Of a DNA stretch of 64,000 bases, positions 46,917-55,971 are shown piece after piece. Below the pieces are notes generated by a model. That model saw only the letters and a list, made by a program, of their open reading frames with translations. It searched no databases and was not told the DNA's origin. The position numbers and the translations under genes were made by a program. How positions within the stretch are numbered: position 1 is the stretch's first letter; each line of letters opens with the position of its first letter. The stretch comes from Streptomyces canus (lineage in GTDB: Bacteria > Actinomycetota > Actinomycetes > Streptomycetales > Streptomycetaceae). Where the stretch lies: positions 10,106,001 through 10,170,000 of the forward strand of contig NZ_CP107989.1 in assembly GCF_041435015.1 (NCBI RefSeq), given 5' to 3'.

Positions 46917-47354
46917 ATGATGCGCGCTTGGATCCTGCCGATGCTGCTTGTGCTCAGCGGCTCAGCCGTCGCGACTGGGCAGATCTTCAAGGGGAGCCCC
47001 GGCACAGCCGCAGCACTCCTGCTGGTGTTCCTGGCGCTCGCCGGCGTCAACTCACCCCTGATCTTCCCGAGGTCGATCGGTGCGCAGGAGGCACAATGCC
47101 GCAGCGCGGTCGACGGCCGACCGGTCGTCTTCTGGCGGCCGGGCTGCAAGTACTGCATACGACTGCGCATCCGGCTGGGCCGCAGTGGCCGCCAGTTGCA
47201 CTGGGTCAACATCTGGCGCGACCCGGCAGGAGCCGCAGCGGTGAGAGCAGCCAACGACGGCAACGAGACCGTGCCGACCGTCGTCGTGGCGGGCCGGCCA
47301 CACACCAACCCCGATCCCGCATGGGTACGCGAACAGCTCACCCCTTACGCGTGA
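46917..47354 (+). CDS. Membrane-anchored glutaredoxin-like protein
   Basis: A 145-residue protein. Two hydrophobic helices (ILPMLLVLSGSAVATG and TAAALLLVFLALAGVN) are followed by a thioredoxin-fold domain with the redox pair Cys77 and Cys80 in PGCKYC and the cis-Pro motif ETVPTVVV. It should act as a membrane-bound thiol-disulfide oxidoreductase. ATG 46917 or 46920 may be the start. The gene lies 175 bp before the NB-ARC/TPR gene on the same strand. Confidence 0.85.
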   Translation: MMRAWILPMLLVLSGSAVATGQIFKGSPGTAAALLLVFLALAGVNSPLIFPRSIGAQEAQCRSAVDGRPVVFWRPGCKYCIRLRIRLGRSGRQLHWVNIWRDPAGAAAVRAANDGNETVPTVVVAGRPHTNPDPAWVREQLTPYA

Positions 47355-47528
47355 TCAGAATCCGCGCCCTTCGGAGAGGGACCCGCAGACACAAGCGCAC
47401 AGAGATCAAAAGACAAGCTCAGCTCTGTCTCTTCGGCAGGCTCCTTCATCGGTTTCGTCAGCGGCTCCTGGGATAACATCACGCAGGCTGTTGGTCGTCG
47501 CGGCAGCGGTGATACTGAAGAGGGAGCC

Positions 47529-49547
47529 ATGTGGCGAACGCTGGCCGGTGTGGTGTCCGGTCTACTCGTGCTGTTCGTCGGTAGTCTCGCTTTCAACGCG
47601 GCGTCCGGGCAAAGCCATTGGCCAGGACCGCTCGACCTCGTGCGGGTCCACCCGTGGCTGGTGCTCCTCCTCCTGATACCTGTGTCGCTGATCGGGCTGT
47701 GGCAGGCGCCGCGCCGCGACCGCGGGCAGAACCCGCCCGCGCCCATGACGTACCAACTGCCGCCGCGCAACACTGACTTCACTGCCCGCGACGCCACGCT
47801 GCGGGAACTGCGACAGCGCCTCACCTCGACGAGCGGTGTCGCGATGCTGGTCGTGCGTGGGATGGGCGGTGTCGGCAAGACCCAACTCGCGGTCGAATAC
47901 GCCTACCGACATCTCGAGAAGTACCGGTTCGTCGCGTTCGTGCATGCCGGGGACGCCGATCGGGTGGCGTCGCAGTTCGTGTCTCTGGCCGGGGAACTGG
48001 GGCTGGCGGAAGCAAGCTTCGACCAGGTCATCCCGCGGGTGTACGGCAAGTTGGCGGACCGCAGGCCCTGGCTGATCATCTTCGACAACGGGGAGGAACA
48101 GAACACTCTCACGCACGCGCTGCCGTCGGGTGGCCTGGCGACCAATGGCCATGTCATCGTCACCACCAGGGTGAGGAACTGGTCGAGCAGTGCGGGCGTG
48201 ATCGGCCTGGACGTGTTCGCCAGGCAGGAGTCGGTGAGCCTGCTGACGCATCGGGTGCCCGGCATGACCGCGGCGGTAGCGGACCGGATCGCCGAGGAAC
48301 TGGGGGACCTGCCGCTGGCGTTGGAGCAGGCAGCCGGGTACATGGAGTACAACCAGACGGCGCCCGATGACTACGTGAGGCTGCTGACGTCCCGGCTGGA
48401 GGAGATGATCTCGCTGGGCGCACCGGGCGACCGGTCGGCGGTGATGGTCGGGGCCCTGTGGCAGCTCAGTGTGCGAAGGCTGGAGGCGGAGCGGCCGCAG
48501 GCAGTGCGGATGCTGAGGCTGTGTGCCCTACTGGCGCCGGAACCGATCCCGCTGGACCTGTTTACCCGTAGTCCCGAGATCCTGAACGTGGGCGCCGCCG
48601 ATCCCCTGGTGTGGGACGGGACGGTCGGTGCCCTGGCCGGTCTGGGACTCGCGCGGCGCGGGAACGCGTCCCTGGTGGTGCACCGGCTGGTGCAGGCCGC
48701 CGTCCGGGCCGACATACCGGAGGAGGCGCATGCCGACGCCCGGGTCCAGCTGTGCCGGGCGCTGGTCGCGGCCGTGCCGCACGACGTCCACGGTGACCCG
48801 GACGCGCGGCCGCGCTGGCAGGAGTTGCTCTCGCATGTCCTGGCGGTGACCAAGGACGATCCACCGGCCGAGTGCGCTGCGGAGACGGCGGTGCTCCTCA
48901 GGCTGGCGTCGGAATTCCTCATCCAGCTCGGGGACTACCAGATGGCGTTGCCTCTGTGTGAGCGTGCCCTCGCGATCGACGAGTCGATCGAGGGCCGGGA
49001 TGCGGAGACCGGCTTCGATCTGATCACTCTGGCGCAGATCCACCGGGAGCTCCACGCGCCGGAAAGAGCCCGCCCACTCGTGGAACGCGCGCTGCGGCTG
49101 CACGAGTCCTGCCTGCCGGCGAACGATCCCGCCATCGCAACGGACCTGGCCACGCTCGCGCGCACGCTGTGCCTCCTCGGTGAACACCGTGCGGCGCTGC
49201 CACTGGCCGAGCGGGCGCTGCAGATCGACGAGGCGGCGCTCGGGCCGAACGACCCGTACGTGAGCTTCGACCTGGTTGCACTGGCGAACGTCCATGTCGA
49301 CCTCGGAGACCACGAGGCGGCCCTGCCGCTGATCTCACGGGCACTGCAGATCCGCGAGACCGTCTATGCGCCGGACCACCTGTACATCGGCTACGTCCTC
49401 ATCCTCCAGGCCCAGGTACTGCACGCGATGAACAACCCGACCGCGGTGGATTTCGCGCGCCGGGGTGCACAGATCCTGCAGACCCGGCTGGGCCGGACCC
49501 ACCCCAAAACCGAGGATGCCTTCGCTCTGGTCGACCGGCTGCGTTGA
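47529..49547 (+). CDS. Membrane-anchored NB-ARC/TPR STAND protein
   Basis: A 672-residue protein. Two N-terminal membrane helices (about 8-25 and 42-59) precede the motif LPPRNTDFTARDATLRELRQ and a STAND NTPase with Walker A GMGGVGKT (111-118), Walker B in PWLIIFDNG and the winged-helix motif LGDLPLALEQAAGYM. The C-terminal 250 residues are tetratricopeptide repeats of the kinesin-light-chain type (LPLCERALAIDES, PLVERALRLHES, LPLAERALQIDEA, LPLISRALQIRET). Such proteins are ATP-dependent switches. The membrane anchor is less usual. GAGGGAGCC precedes the ATG. Confidence 0.88.
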   Translation: MWRTLAGVVSGLLVLFVGSLAFNAASGQSHWPGPLDLVRVHPWLVLLLLIPVSLIGLWQAPRRDRGQNPPAPMTYQLPPRNTDFTARDATLRELRQRLTSTSGVAMLVVRGMGGVGKTQLAVEYAYRHLEKYRFVAFVHAGDADRVASQFVSLAGELGLAEASFDQVIPRVYGKLADRRPWLIIFDNGEEQNTLTHALPSGGLATNGHVIVTTRVRNWSSSAGVIGLDVFARQESVSLLTHRVPGMTAAVADRIAEELGDLPLALEQAAGYMEYNQTAPDDYVRLLTSRLEEMISLGAPGDRSAVMVGALWQLSVRRLEAERPQAVRMLRLCALLAPEPIPLDLFTRSPEILNVGAADPLVWDGTVGALAGLGLARRGNASLVVHRLVQAAVRADIPEEAHADARVQLCRALVAAVPHDVHGDPDARPRWQELLSHVLAVTKDDPPAECAAETAVLLRLASEFLIQLGDYQMALPLCERALAIDESIEGRDAETGFDLITLAQIHRELHAPERARPLVERALRLHESCLPANDPAIATDLATLARTLCLLGEHRAALPLAERALQIDEAALGPNDPYVSFDLVALANVHVDLGDHEAALPLISRALQIRETVYAPDHLYIGYVLILQAQVLHAMNNPTAVDFARRGAQILQTRLGRTHPKTEDAFALVDRLR

Positions 49548-49584
49548 CTGACGTGACGAGTGACACCGAGGCCGGCAAGGCCGC

Positions 49585-49691
49585 TGTGCGGCGGCCTCCT
49601 GCAGCAGCTGACCAGACGGGTGCTGGAGTCCGCGCTGGAGAGCGAGCTCACTGATCACCGGGCTCATGTCCCAGGTGATCAGTGAGCTCGC
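49585..49691 (+). repeat. IS256 fragment ending in a perfect inverted repeat
   Basis: The plus strand encodes LLQQLTRRVLESALESELTD, a piece of an IS256 transposase. Its last 18 bases (GCGAGCTCACTGATCACC, 49642-49659) are repeated in inverted form at 49674-49691 after 14 bases. Read on the minus strand the second arm encodes GELTDHLGHEPGD, again IS256 sequence. The structure looks like a snap-back of two head-to-head IS pieces and may act as terminator for the NB-ARC/TPR gene. Confidence 0.65.
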
Positions 49692-49702
49692 CGCATTTCA
49701 TC

Positions 49703-49925
49703 CACCCCGTCGACGGGCAGGTCATGGTGCTCGCCGGACCGTACGAGTACCGTCAGCCCGGAGATCAAGAACGACCACGGCCCGGCCACCTGGCTGATGA
49801 CCTGCACGATCATCGCGCCGGGCCGTGTCCACCCCCGCATGCCACTCGCCCCGGCCCCGCCCCTCTACGACGCCTGGCTCCATCCCCACCCGGAAGACCC
49901 CGACGACCTGCGTGCCCTGCTGATA
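49703..49925 (+). pseudogene. SRAP-domain protein fragment (SOS response-associated type)
   Basis: Pieces in two frames read HPVDGQVMVLAGPYEY, then SPEIKNDHGPATWLMTCTII, HPRMPLAPAPPLYDAWLHPH and PEDPDDLRALL. This is the middle of SRAP/YedK-type proteins, which shield abasic sites in single-stranded DNA. The N-terminal catalytic Cys2 and the last strands are missing. Confidence 0.65.
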
Positions 49926-50351
49926 ACGTCCGCGGCGTCAACCCCGAAGTCTTTGCGGACACGTCGGGCGCGGGAGCCGGGTCCTGTCTGACGTTCCAGA
50001 CCACGAGTCCGCGGTTCAGCAACCACGACCACGCTCCTGTCAGCGCCAGAACAGCCTCGGGCTTCTCGTAGTAGGCGACTCGTGCCTGTCTAGGCCAGTT
50101 TTGCCAATTCCACTCGTTGTTGTCCCGAGCGTCTTTGAGTGAGTCAGCACGGCAGGCAAGGGGGGCTCTCACAGTACCTGTATCACCAGGGTCTCCCAGA
50201 CGTCCCAAACGCCTGTCAACCTGGTTGAGTCGAAGGCGCCGACAACACTCCATGGGCACGCACTGCAGCTTTACCCCCCCATTAGTTTCAGCTGCCCAGA
50301 ATGCGCGACCGAGTCGGCGCATTCTTCCACGACAGAAGGGACGGAGACCAA
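49926..50351. other. Intergenic region without a recognised gene
   Basis: A minus-strand frame (WNWQNWPRQARVAYYEKPEA, then VLALTGAWSWLLNRGLVVWN) has a coding-like look but no family and no good start. The last 150 bases should hold the promoter of the SDR gene. Confidence 0.3.
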
Positions 50352-51158
50352 ATGGCGGACAACCAATTCACCACTCACACAGAACTTTTCGATCTGAGTG
50401 GGAAGTACGCCCTTGTCACTGGCGGCACCAGGGGCATCGGGATGATGATAGCGCGCGGCCTTCTCCAGGCGGGCGCCCGCGTCGTCATCAGCTCACGCAA
50501 GGCAGACGCGTGCGCGGAGGCACAGCATCTACTGTCCGAATTCGGCGACGTTCAAGCAATCCCCGCCGACCTGTCCAGGCACGACGAGTGTCAGCGCCTC
50601 GCTGATCTTGTCATGGCCGACTCGGAACGCCTGGACATCCTTGTCAACAACGCGGGAGCGATGCGGAGCGAGCCTCTGGCGACGTTCCCGGACGAGGCCT
50701 GGGACTCAGTGATCGACCTCAACCTCAAGTCGCCGTTCTGGCTGGTGCAGGCGCTGCTCCCCGCACTTCGCAGGGCGGGCACCGCCGATGATCCCGCGCG
50801 GATCATTAACATCGGCAGTATCGCCGCCATCCACGTCGCCCAGGCGCCCAACTACTCGTACGCCAGCAGTAAAGCGGCACTCCATCAACTCACCAGAGTG
50901 CTTGCCAGGGAGCTGGGCCCACAGCACGTCACGGTGAACGCGGTAGCACCGGGAGTGTTCCCGTCGCAGATGATGGGGGCCACGCTCGATGCCATCGGCG
51001 ACAAGATCGCGGCGGCGGCCCCTCTGCGCCGGCTCGGCCGCGACGACGACATGGCGGGTATCGCCGTGTTTCTCGCCAGCCGGGCCGGATCCTACCTCAC
51101 GGGCACCATCATCCCGGTGGACGGCGGCACCGCGACGACCGCAACGGGTACCCCCTAG
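50352..51158 (+). CDS. Classical short-chain dehydrogenase/reductase
   Basis: A 268-residue oxidoreductase of the FabG-like group. NAD(P) binding is by TGGTRGIG, followed by ADLSRHDE and NNAGAM. The catalytic set is complete: Ser in GSIAAIH, Tyr and Lys in YSYASSKAA. The end SYLTGTIIPVDGGTATT is typical. The start at 50352 follows GACGGAG. It is 27 bp from the XRE regulator and probably co-transcribed with it. Confidence 0.9.
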   Translation: MADNQFTTHTELFDLSGKYALVTGGTRGIGMMIARGLLQAGARVVISSRKADACAEAQHLLSEFGDVQAIPADLSRHDECQRLADLVMADSERLDILVNNAGAMRSEPLATFPDEAWDSVIDLNLKSPFWLVQALLPALRRAGTADDPARIINIGSIAAIHVAQAPNYSYASSKAALHQLTRVLARELGPQHVTVNAVAPGVFPSQMMGATLDAIGDKIAAAAPLRRLGRDDDMAGIAVFLASRAGSYLTGTIIPVDGGTATTATGTP

Positions 51159-51185
51159 ACTGCGGGACGGGCTTACGGCAAGGGG

Positions 51186-52079
51186 ATGGCCACGATGGAT
51201 CTACGCACCGAGATCCGGGAGTTTCTCAGCTCGCGTCGCGCCCGCATCGCACCCGAGCAGGCGGGCCTGCCCGCTTACGGCGGCAACCGTCGGGTCAAAG
51301 GTCTGCGCCGCGAGGAGGTAGCGCTACTGGCGGGGGTATCGGTCGACTACTACGTGCGCATGGAGCGCGGCAGCCTCGCCGGTGCCTCCGATGGCGTGCT
51401 CGACGCGTTGGCCTCTGCCTTGCAACTCGACGAGGCCGAGCGCGACCACCTGTTCCACCTCGCGCGCCAATCCAGGAAGCCCAGCGGCCCACGCCGGCGT
51501 AGGCCTGCCGTGACGGTGCGCTCGACGCTGCAGCAGGTGCTCGACGCGATCTCCGATGCGCCGGCCTGGATCGGTAACGGCCGTTATGACGTGCTCGCCA
51601 TGAATCAACTCGCTCGCGCGCTGTATTCACCGGTGCTGGCCGACCCTCGACGGCCCGCGAACACAGCGCGGTTCGTGTATCTCAACCCCGAGGCGGCCAG
51701 AGATTTCTTTGTCGACTACGACCAAATTGTCGGGGACGTGGCAGCGAAGCTACGCATGGAAGCCGGCCGCAATCCGCACGACGAGGAGCTGATCGCCCTA
51801 GTCGGCGAACTGTCAACGTGCAGTGAGCTGTTTCGGCAGCGGTGGGCATCTCAGGACGTGCGGCTGCACCGGTCCGGCCGCAAACGTGTGCGCCATCCGG
51901 TCGTGGGCCAGCTCGACTTGGACGTCGAGTCCCTGGAACTGCCCGCCGAACCCGGCCTACGCCTCAACGTCTACACCGCACCCGCGGGTACACCGACCGC
52001 TGACAATTTGGCGCTCCTGGCGTCGTGGGCGGCCACGCAACAGACGTTGGCGACCGAGCTCGAAGAACACAACGGATAG
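51186..52079 (+). CDS. XRE-family regulator with MmyB-like ligand-binding domain
   Basis: A 297-residue regulator of the same family as the gene at 24356 but clearly diverged. The helix-turn-helix is REEVALLAGVSVDYYVRMER near residues 45-65. The MmyB-type sensor domain follows (ISDAPAWIGNGRYDVLAMNQ, LARALYSPVL). In this family regulator and reductase genes are usual neighbours, so it likely controls the SDR at 50352. GGGGATGGCC precedes the start; ATG 51195 is a possible alternative. Confidence 0.88.
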   Translation: MATMDLRTEIREFLSSRRARIAPEQAGLPAYGGNRRVKGLRREEVALLAGVSVDYYVRMERGSLAGASDGVLDALASALQLDEAERDHLFHLARQSRKPSGPRRRRPAVTVRSTLQQVLDAISDAPAWIGNGRYDVLAMNQLARALYSPVLADPRRPANTARFVYLNPEAARDFFVDYDQIVGDVAAKLRMEAGRNPHDEELIALVGELSTCSELFRQRWASQDVRLHRSGRKRVRHPVVGQLDLDVESLELPAEPGLRLNVYTAPAGTPTADNLALLASWAATQQTLATELEEHNG

Positions 52080-52403
52080 TCCAACCCCTTCAGCCGCACT
52101 AGCCAGCGGACCATGACGAGGGGCAACAATCTGCGGCAAAGTAAACGCGGGCGTCGGGCGCCGGAGGATACGTGGGCTGAGCTGGCTGTTTGGTGCTGCG
52201 CAGTGAGCTGAGTGGGGCGGCGGTTTTGCGCAGGGGGGTTGGCGCGCCTATAGGTACCGGTGCCGGTCGGTCTTCTGAGGGCTGGGTCTGCCAGGGGTGT
52301 GGTTTGGTTCAGCGGGTGGTCAGGCGTTGCCAGGGCAGGTCGTGGTCGGCCGGTGCGAGGCGGAGCTGGTGCACATCCTCGGACTGTTGGTGAAGAAGCC
52401 CCG
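52080..52403. other. Intergenic region without a recognised gene
   Basis: I see no family in either strand. The T- and G-rich plus strand (for example 52240-52320) has a base composition unlike coding DNA of this genome. Confidence 0.3.
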
Positions 52404-52535
52404 CACGTTCTCGCCGACGTGGTCCGGCGTCAGATCGCCGAAGAAGCGGGGCTGACCAGGATCACGGTGCACCGCCGATCAGCCAACCGGCAGGCGCTGC
52501 TGGAGGCGTCTGCGATGGCGCGGCTGAGCGAGGAC
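52404..52535 (+). pseudogene. TetR-family helix-turn-helix fragment
   Basis: The frame reads RRQIAEEAGLTRITVHRRSA and NRQALLEASAMA, the helix-turn-helix of TetR regulators. The sequence before and after does not continue the protein. Confidence 0.5.
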
Positions 52536-52677
52536 TGGGAGACGTGCATTACCGCGGCGGCCGTGGTGAAGCTCGCGGCCAGGGCGACGGCCGTGTACGC
52601 CGTCAGTTGTCGCAAGGCGGTGGCCTCCATGGCCGACGAGTGTAGGGGGCTTCCCCCTTGACCGTGGACACCGATTG

Positions 52678-52742
52678 TCATGCAGCCATGGTCAGCGTAA
52701 TGGATCTCTGGTTGTAGGCGATCGGGCTGCTCTGCTGGGCGA
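52678..52742 (-). pseudogene. IS3-family transposase tail (first of two flanking the reductase gene)
   Basis: The minus strand reads QSSPIAYNQRSITLTMAA and a stop, the last 18 residues of an IS3 transposase. It aligns with QISPIAYEQRSNTLCPM at the end of the remnant at 53345. Both point the same way, so the gene between lies between direct IS3 repeats. Confidence 0.65.
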
Positions 52743-52747
52743 CCGGA

Positions 52748-53311
52748 TCAGCGACGGACGCGGTAGCGGATGTGGGTGGCCTCCGGCGTGTCGATCACCT
52801 GGGCGATCTCCAGCTCGATCTCCGAGGGCAGGACGTCGAACAGTCGTCGTCCGCGGCCGAGCAGCACCGGGATCTGGTGGATCTGCACCTCGTCCAGGAC
52901 TCCGGCTTCCAGCGCTCGTTGCCCCGTGTACGCACCGCGCACCTGCACGTCCTTGTCGCCGGCGGCGGCCTTGGCCTGGGCCATCGCGCTTTCGATCCCG
53001 TCGTTCACGTAGGTCACCAACGGATAGCCCCAGCGGGCGGCCGGGCCGGGTGGGCGGTGACTGGGCACGAAGATCGGGAGACCTCCATGATCACCGCCCC
53101 AGTGATCCATGAGTTCGGCGGTCCGCCGTCCCGCGAGTACCGCACCGGCCGCGTTCCATTCCTCCTGGAACCGCGCGGCGGTCCGAGCGGACTCGCCTTG
53201 GGCGTCGGCCCACTTGTGCAGCCGCTCGCCGTCCTCACCGCCGAGGAAGTCGTCGGGGTCGGCGATGTACCCGTCGAGAGACACCGACATATCGAGCACT
53301 GATGTAGACAC
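52748..53311 (-). CDS. RibD C-terminal-domain (dihydrofolate-reductase-like) protein
   Basis: A 187-residue single-domain reductase. Family signs are MSVSLDGYIADPDD at the start, AGAVLAGRRTAELM, and a C-terminal DEVQIHQIPVLLGRGRRLFD. Such proteins bind NADPH and resemble the reductase part of RibD; substrates are mostly unknown. The gene is flanked on both sides by IS3 transposase tails in the same orientation, which suggests that it was carried or rearranged by these elements. Confidence 0.88.
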   Translation of the reverse strand: MSTSVLDMSVSLDGYIADPDDFLGGEDGERLHKWADAQGESARTAARFQEEWNAAGAVLAGRRTAELMDHWGGDHGGLPIFVPSHRPPGPAARWGYPLVTYVNDGIESAMAQAKAAAGDKDVQVRGAYTGQRALEAGVLDEVQIHQIPVLLGRGRRLFDVLPSEIELEIAQVIDTPEATHIRYRVRR

Positions 53312-53344
53312 TTCAATCTCCTGTTGTATCGATCCAGATCGGTT

Positions 53345-53785
53345 TCAATGCTGTAGACCTGGCATGGCTGCCTTACTCATCGGGCACAACGTATTGGATC
53401 TTTGCTCGTAGGCGATCGGGCTGATCTGACCGCTGCTGGAGTGTCTCCTTCTGGTGTTGTAGCGGGTGACCCACCGGAAGACCGCATGGCGGGCCTCTCG
53501 CGCCCCTGACCAGCTCTTTCGCCCCTGAAGGGTCTCTCTCTTCAGGCTCGCGTTGAACGTTTCCGCGGCGGCATTGTCCGCGCTGGTCCTCACCGCGCCG
53601 CGGGAGCGGACCACGCCCAGCTCCTCGCAGACTTGCTCGAAGTCCCTCGCGACGTATTGCGCTCCGTTGTCACTATGAAAGACCGCCCCGCCCAGGCGTC
53701 CGCCCCGCATCGCGGCGGCGGCCTTGAGCGCGTCGGTGACCAGCTCCGTGCGCATGTGGGTGGCGATGGACCAGCCCACTTGAGA
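53345..53785 (-). pseudogene. IS3-family transposase (OrfB), C-terminal half
   Basis: The frame reads GWSIATHMRTELVTDALKAA, AVFHSDNGAQYVARDFEQVC with the second catalytic Asp, and ADNAAAETFNASLKRETL with the catalytic Glu, then RYNTRRRHSSSGQISPIAYE. The first catalytic Asp and the N-terminal part are missing: the sequence stops at about 53785, where the IS630 remnant begins. Confidence 0.85.
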
Positions 53786-53848
53786 TCTCTAGCGGTGCGG
53801 GTTACGTCTGGTCGTGACGGTTGGCGTCGGCTGCGCTATGCCGGTGGG

Positions 53849-54338
53849 GTGAGGTATCCCGATGGTGGTGGGCTGACGGCCGAGGAGAGGATCGACGTGA
53901 GCAAGTCGGGCTCGCGGCAGCTGACTTGATCGAGACGGGGGCCAGCGGCCGGGAGGTGGCCCGGCGGTTCAGGGTGACCCGGATGTCGGCGACCGCCGGC
54001 GGCGGGCCCTGGCTTCGGGCGGCCGCCGGGCGCTGGTCTCCAAGGGTCCCGGTGGCGCTCGCTGCAAGCTCAGCGCGGGTCAACTGCATGCTCTGGAAGC
54101 GGTGTTGGAGGCCGGGCAGGCCGCGTGCGGCTGGAGTGACCAGTGCTGGACGCCGGCCCGCATCGGCGAGGTCGTGCGCCGCCGGTTCGGCGTCGATTAC
54201 ACCCTGGCCGGGCTGGATCTGCTGCTGCACCGCATCGGCTGGAGCGTGCAGGTCCCGGCCCGGAAGGCCAGCGAGCGCAACGAGACGCAGATCGCCGCCT
54301 GGAAGGACGAGCAGGGGCCCGTCCTGGGATACGGGTGA
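53849..54338 (+). pseudogene. IS630-family transposase remnant (N-terminal HTH part)
   Basis: It starts as [14 protein letters not shown] at 53849. After a frameshift it reads [20 protein letters not shown] and [11 protein letters not shown], and after another it ends as [20 protein letters not shown] and [20 protein letters not shown]. This is the winged-helix half of IS630 transposases. The DDE domain is gone. The alcohol dehydrogenase gene facing it is cut at this point. Confidence 0.8.
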
Positions 54339-54347
54339 GGGGCGCGG

Positions 54348-54905
54348 TCAGCGTCTGACGTGGGCCGATCCGCCCTTCTCGGCGAGCAGCCGACGGTGGG
54401 CGCTCAGCTCCGCCCCCCCGGACCTCGGCGCGGCCCGACCCACGTCGTGCACGGCGACCGCCGTCGGCTCGACGGGCGCGGCCCGCTCCAGCGGGATCGA
54501 GTCGGGCAGCCGGATGAGCGTCGAGGCGGGTACGGTCCAGCGCTGCTGCATCGCGCCGGGGGAGTCGATGCCGATGAAGTCGAGGTGCTGGCGGACGTGT
54601 TGGTGGCCGGCGCGGCAGGCCGGGCAGGTGTCGTCCCAGCGCAGCGGCATCACGGTGACCGCGTCACCGGCCCGCCAGTCCTCGACGTCCGGGCCGACGC
54701 GTACGACTCTGCCGGACATCTCGTGCCCCAGGACGGCGGGCGCGGAGGCCCGGGCGTCCATGTCGCCGTGGAAGGTGTGCAGATCGGTGCCGCAGATGCC
54801 GACATAGGCGGGGGCCAGCTCCACCTCCCCGGGACCGGGCGGCCCGGTGAGTGCGGGAGCCGTGTCGAGGGTGCGGGCGGACATGTAGCGGACGACGAGT
54901 GTCAT
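54348..54905 (-). pseudogene. Zinc-dependent alcohol dehydrogenase, 3' half lost
   Basis: The start (ATG 54905) and the GroES-like domain are intact: catalytic zinc ligands in [10 protein letters not shown] and LGHEMSGRV. After HDVGRA (about residue 155) the frame runs into unrelated residues and a stop, so the nucleotide-binding domain is missing. The structural zinc site is also altered ([13 protein letters not shown]). In rhamnose and fucose gene sets this family supplies the sugar or sugar-acid dehydrogenase. Truncation at the IS630 remnant should abolish activity. Confidence 0.8.
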
Positions 54906-55020
54906 CGTGTGGTCAGGGTCCCTTCAGTGCGGACACCGATGGTCAGCAGACGTGGATGGACGTCCAGCGGGGGTTTGTCGGCGTACGCGATGGGTGCGCA
55001 AACCCGGATGGGCGCGACGG

Positions 55021-55938
55021 TCAGATGGTGTGCGTGGCGCCGTCCGCGGCGACGTCGCCTTCCTCCGGCGCGGGGAGGCGGTAGAAGGCGGTCGCGGTGT
55101 CGGCGAGGATCGCGTGGATCTCGTGTTCGGCACAGTCGGTGAGCAGTTCGTCCACGGTGGCGGCCCAGCGGTTCCAGCCGCCGGCGAGGTTGGCGACCGG
55201 CCAGTCGGAGCCGAACATCAGCCGGTCGGGGCCGAAGGCGGTGAGCAGGATGTCCCAGACCGGGCGGATGTCGGCGGTGGTCCAGTTGTCGTGGTCGGCC
55301 TCGGTGATCAGTCCCGACACCTTGCAGACCACGTGCGGGTGTGCGGCCAGCCGTTGCACCTGACGTCGCCAGTCCGCCAGTTCGCGCCGCGCGATGTCCG
55401 GCTTGCCCGCGTGGTTGAGGACCTGGGGCAGGTCGGGGAAGCGTTCCGCCAGCCGGATCGCCTGGTCGAACTGGTGGCTGCGGACCAGCACGTCATAGCA
55501 GAGCCCGCGGTCCCTCGCCGCCGCCAACCCACGCTCGACATCGGGGCGCTGCAGCCAGCCCGGGTCCGTCTCGCCCTGGACGAGATGGCGCAGGGAGCGC
55601 AGATACGCCCCTCCCGGTCCGGCGAGCAGCTGGTCCAGCGTCTCGCCGATCGCCGGCGACGTCAGGTCCGCCCAGCCGACCACCGCCTCGATCAGCGGCT
55701 CTTGCTCCGCGAGGGCGAGAAGGTCCTCCGTCTCGGGCACGTCCGGCATGCACTGCACGACCACCGTGCCGTGCAGACGGCGGCCAGCGATGGGGTGGGT
55801 GGCGGTGGTCCGCAGGTCGTCCGGGGTGAACGTGCGGCGGATCGTTACCACGGTGGGGTCGTCGAGCCAGGGCTGCGGGCGCTGGTCGAGGTCCCACAGG
55901 TGGTGGTGGGCGTCGATGAGGACGGGGGCGGGGGTCAT
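55021..55938 (-). CDS. Amidohydrolase of the sugar-lactonase type
   Basis: A 305-residue metal-dependent hydrolase of the Amidohydrolase_2 group (COG3618 type). The metal motif is DAHHHLWDL near residue 10 and the late Asp lies in FGSDWPV. Relatives open L-rhamnono- or L-fucono-lactone in non-phosphorylating sugar routes. The mutarotase and rhamnosidases nearby favour L-rhamnonolactone. ATG 55938 is chosen over 55950 because GGAA is better spaced. It lies 33 bp after the mutarotase gene in the same operon. Confidence 0.82.
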   Translation of the reverse strand: MTPAPVLIDAHHHLWDLDQRPQPWLDDPTVVTIRRTFTPDDLRTTATHPIAGRRLHGTVVVQCMPDVPETEDLLALAEQEPLIEAVVGWADLTSPAIGETLDQLLAGPGGAYLRSLRHLVQGETDPGWLQRPDVERGLAAARDRGLCYDVLVRSHQFDQAIRLAERFPDLPQVLNHAGKPDIARRELADWRRQVQRLAAHPHVVCKVSGLITEADHDNWTTADIRPVWDILLTAFGPDRLMFGSDWPVANLAGGWNRWAATVDELLTDCAEHEIHAILADTATAFYRLPAPEEGDVAADGATHTI

Positions 55939-55971
55939 GGCAGGTTCCAAGTCGGGTCGGCCCGGGCCGCG

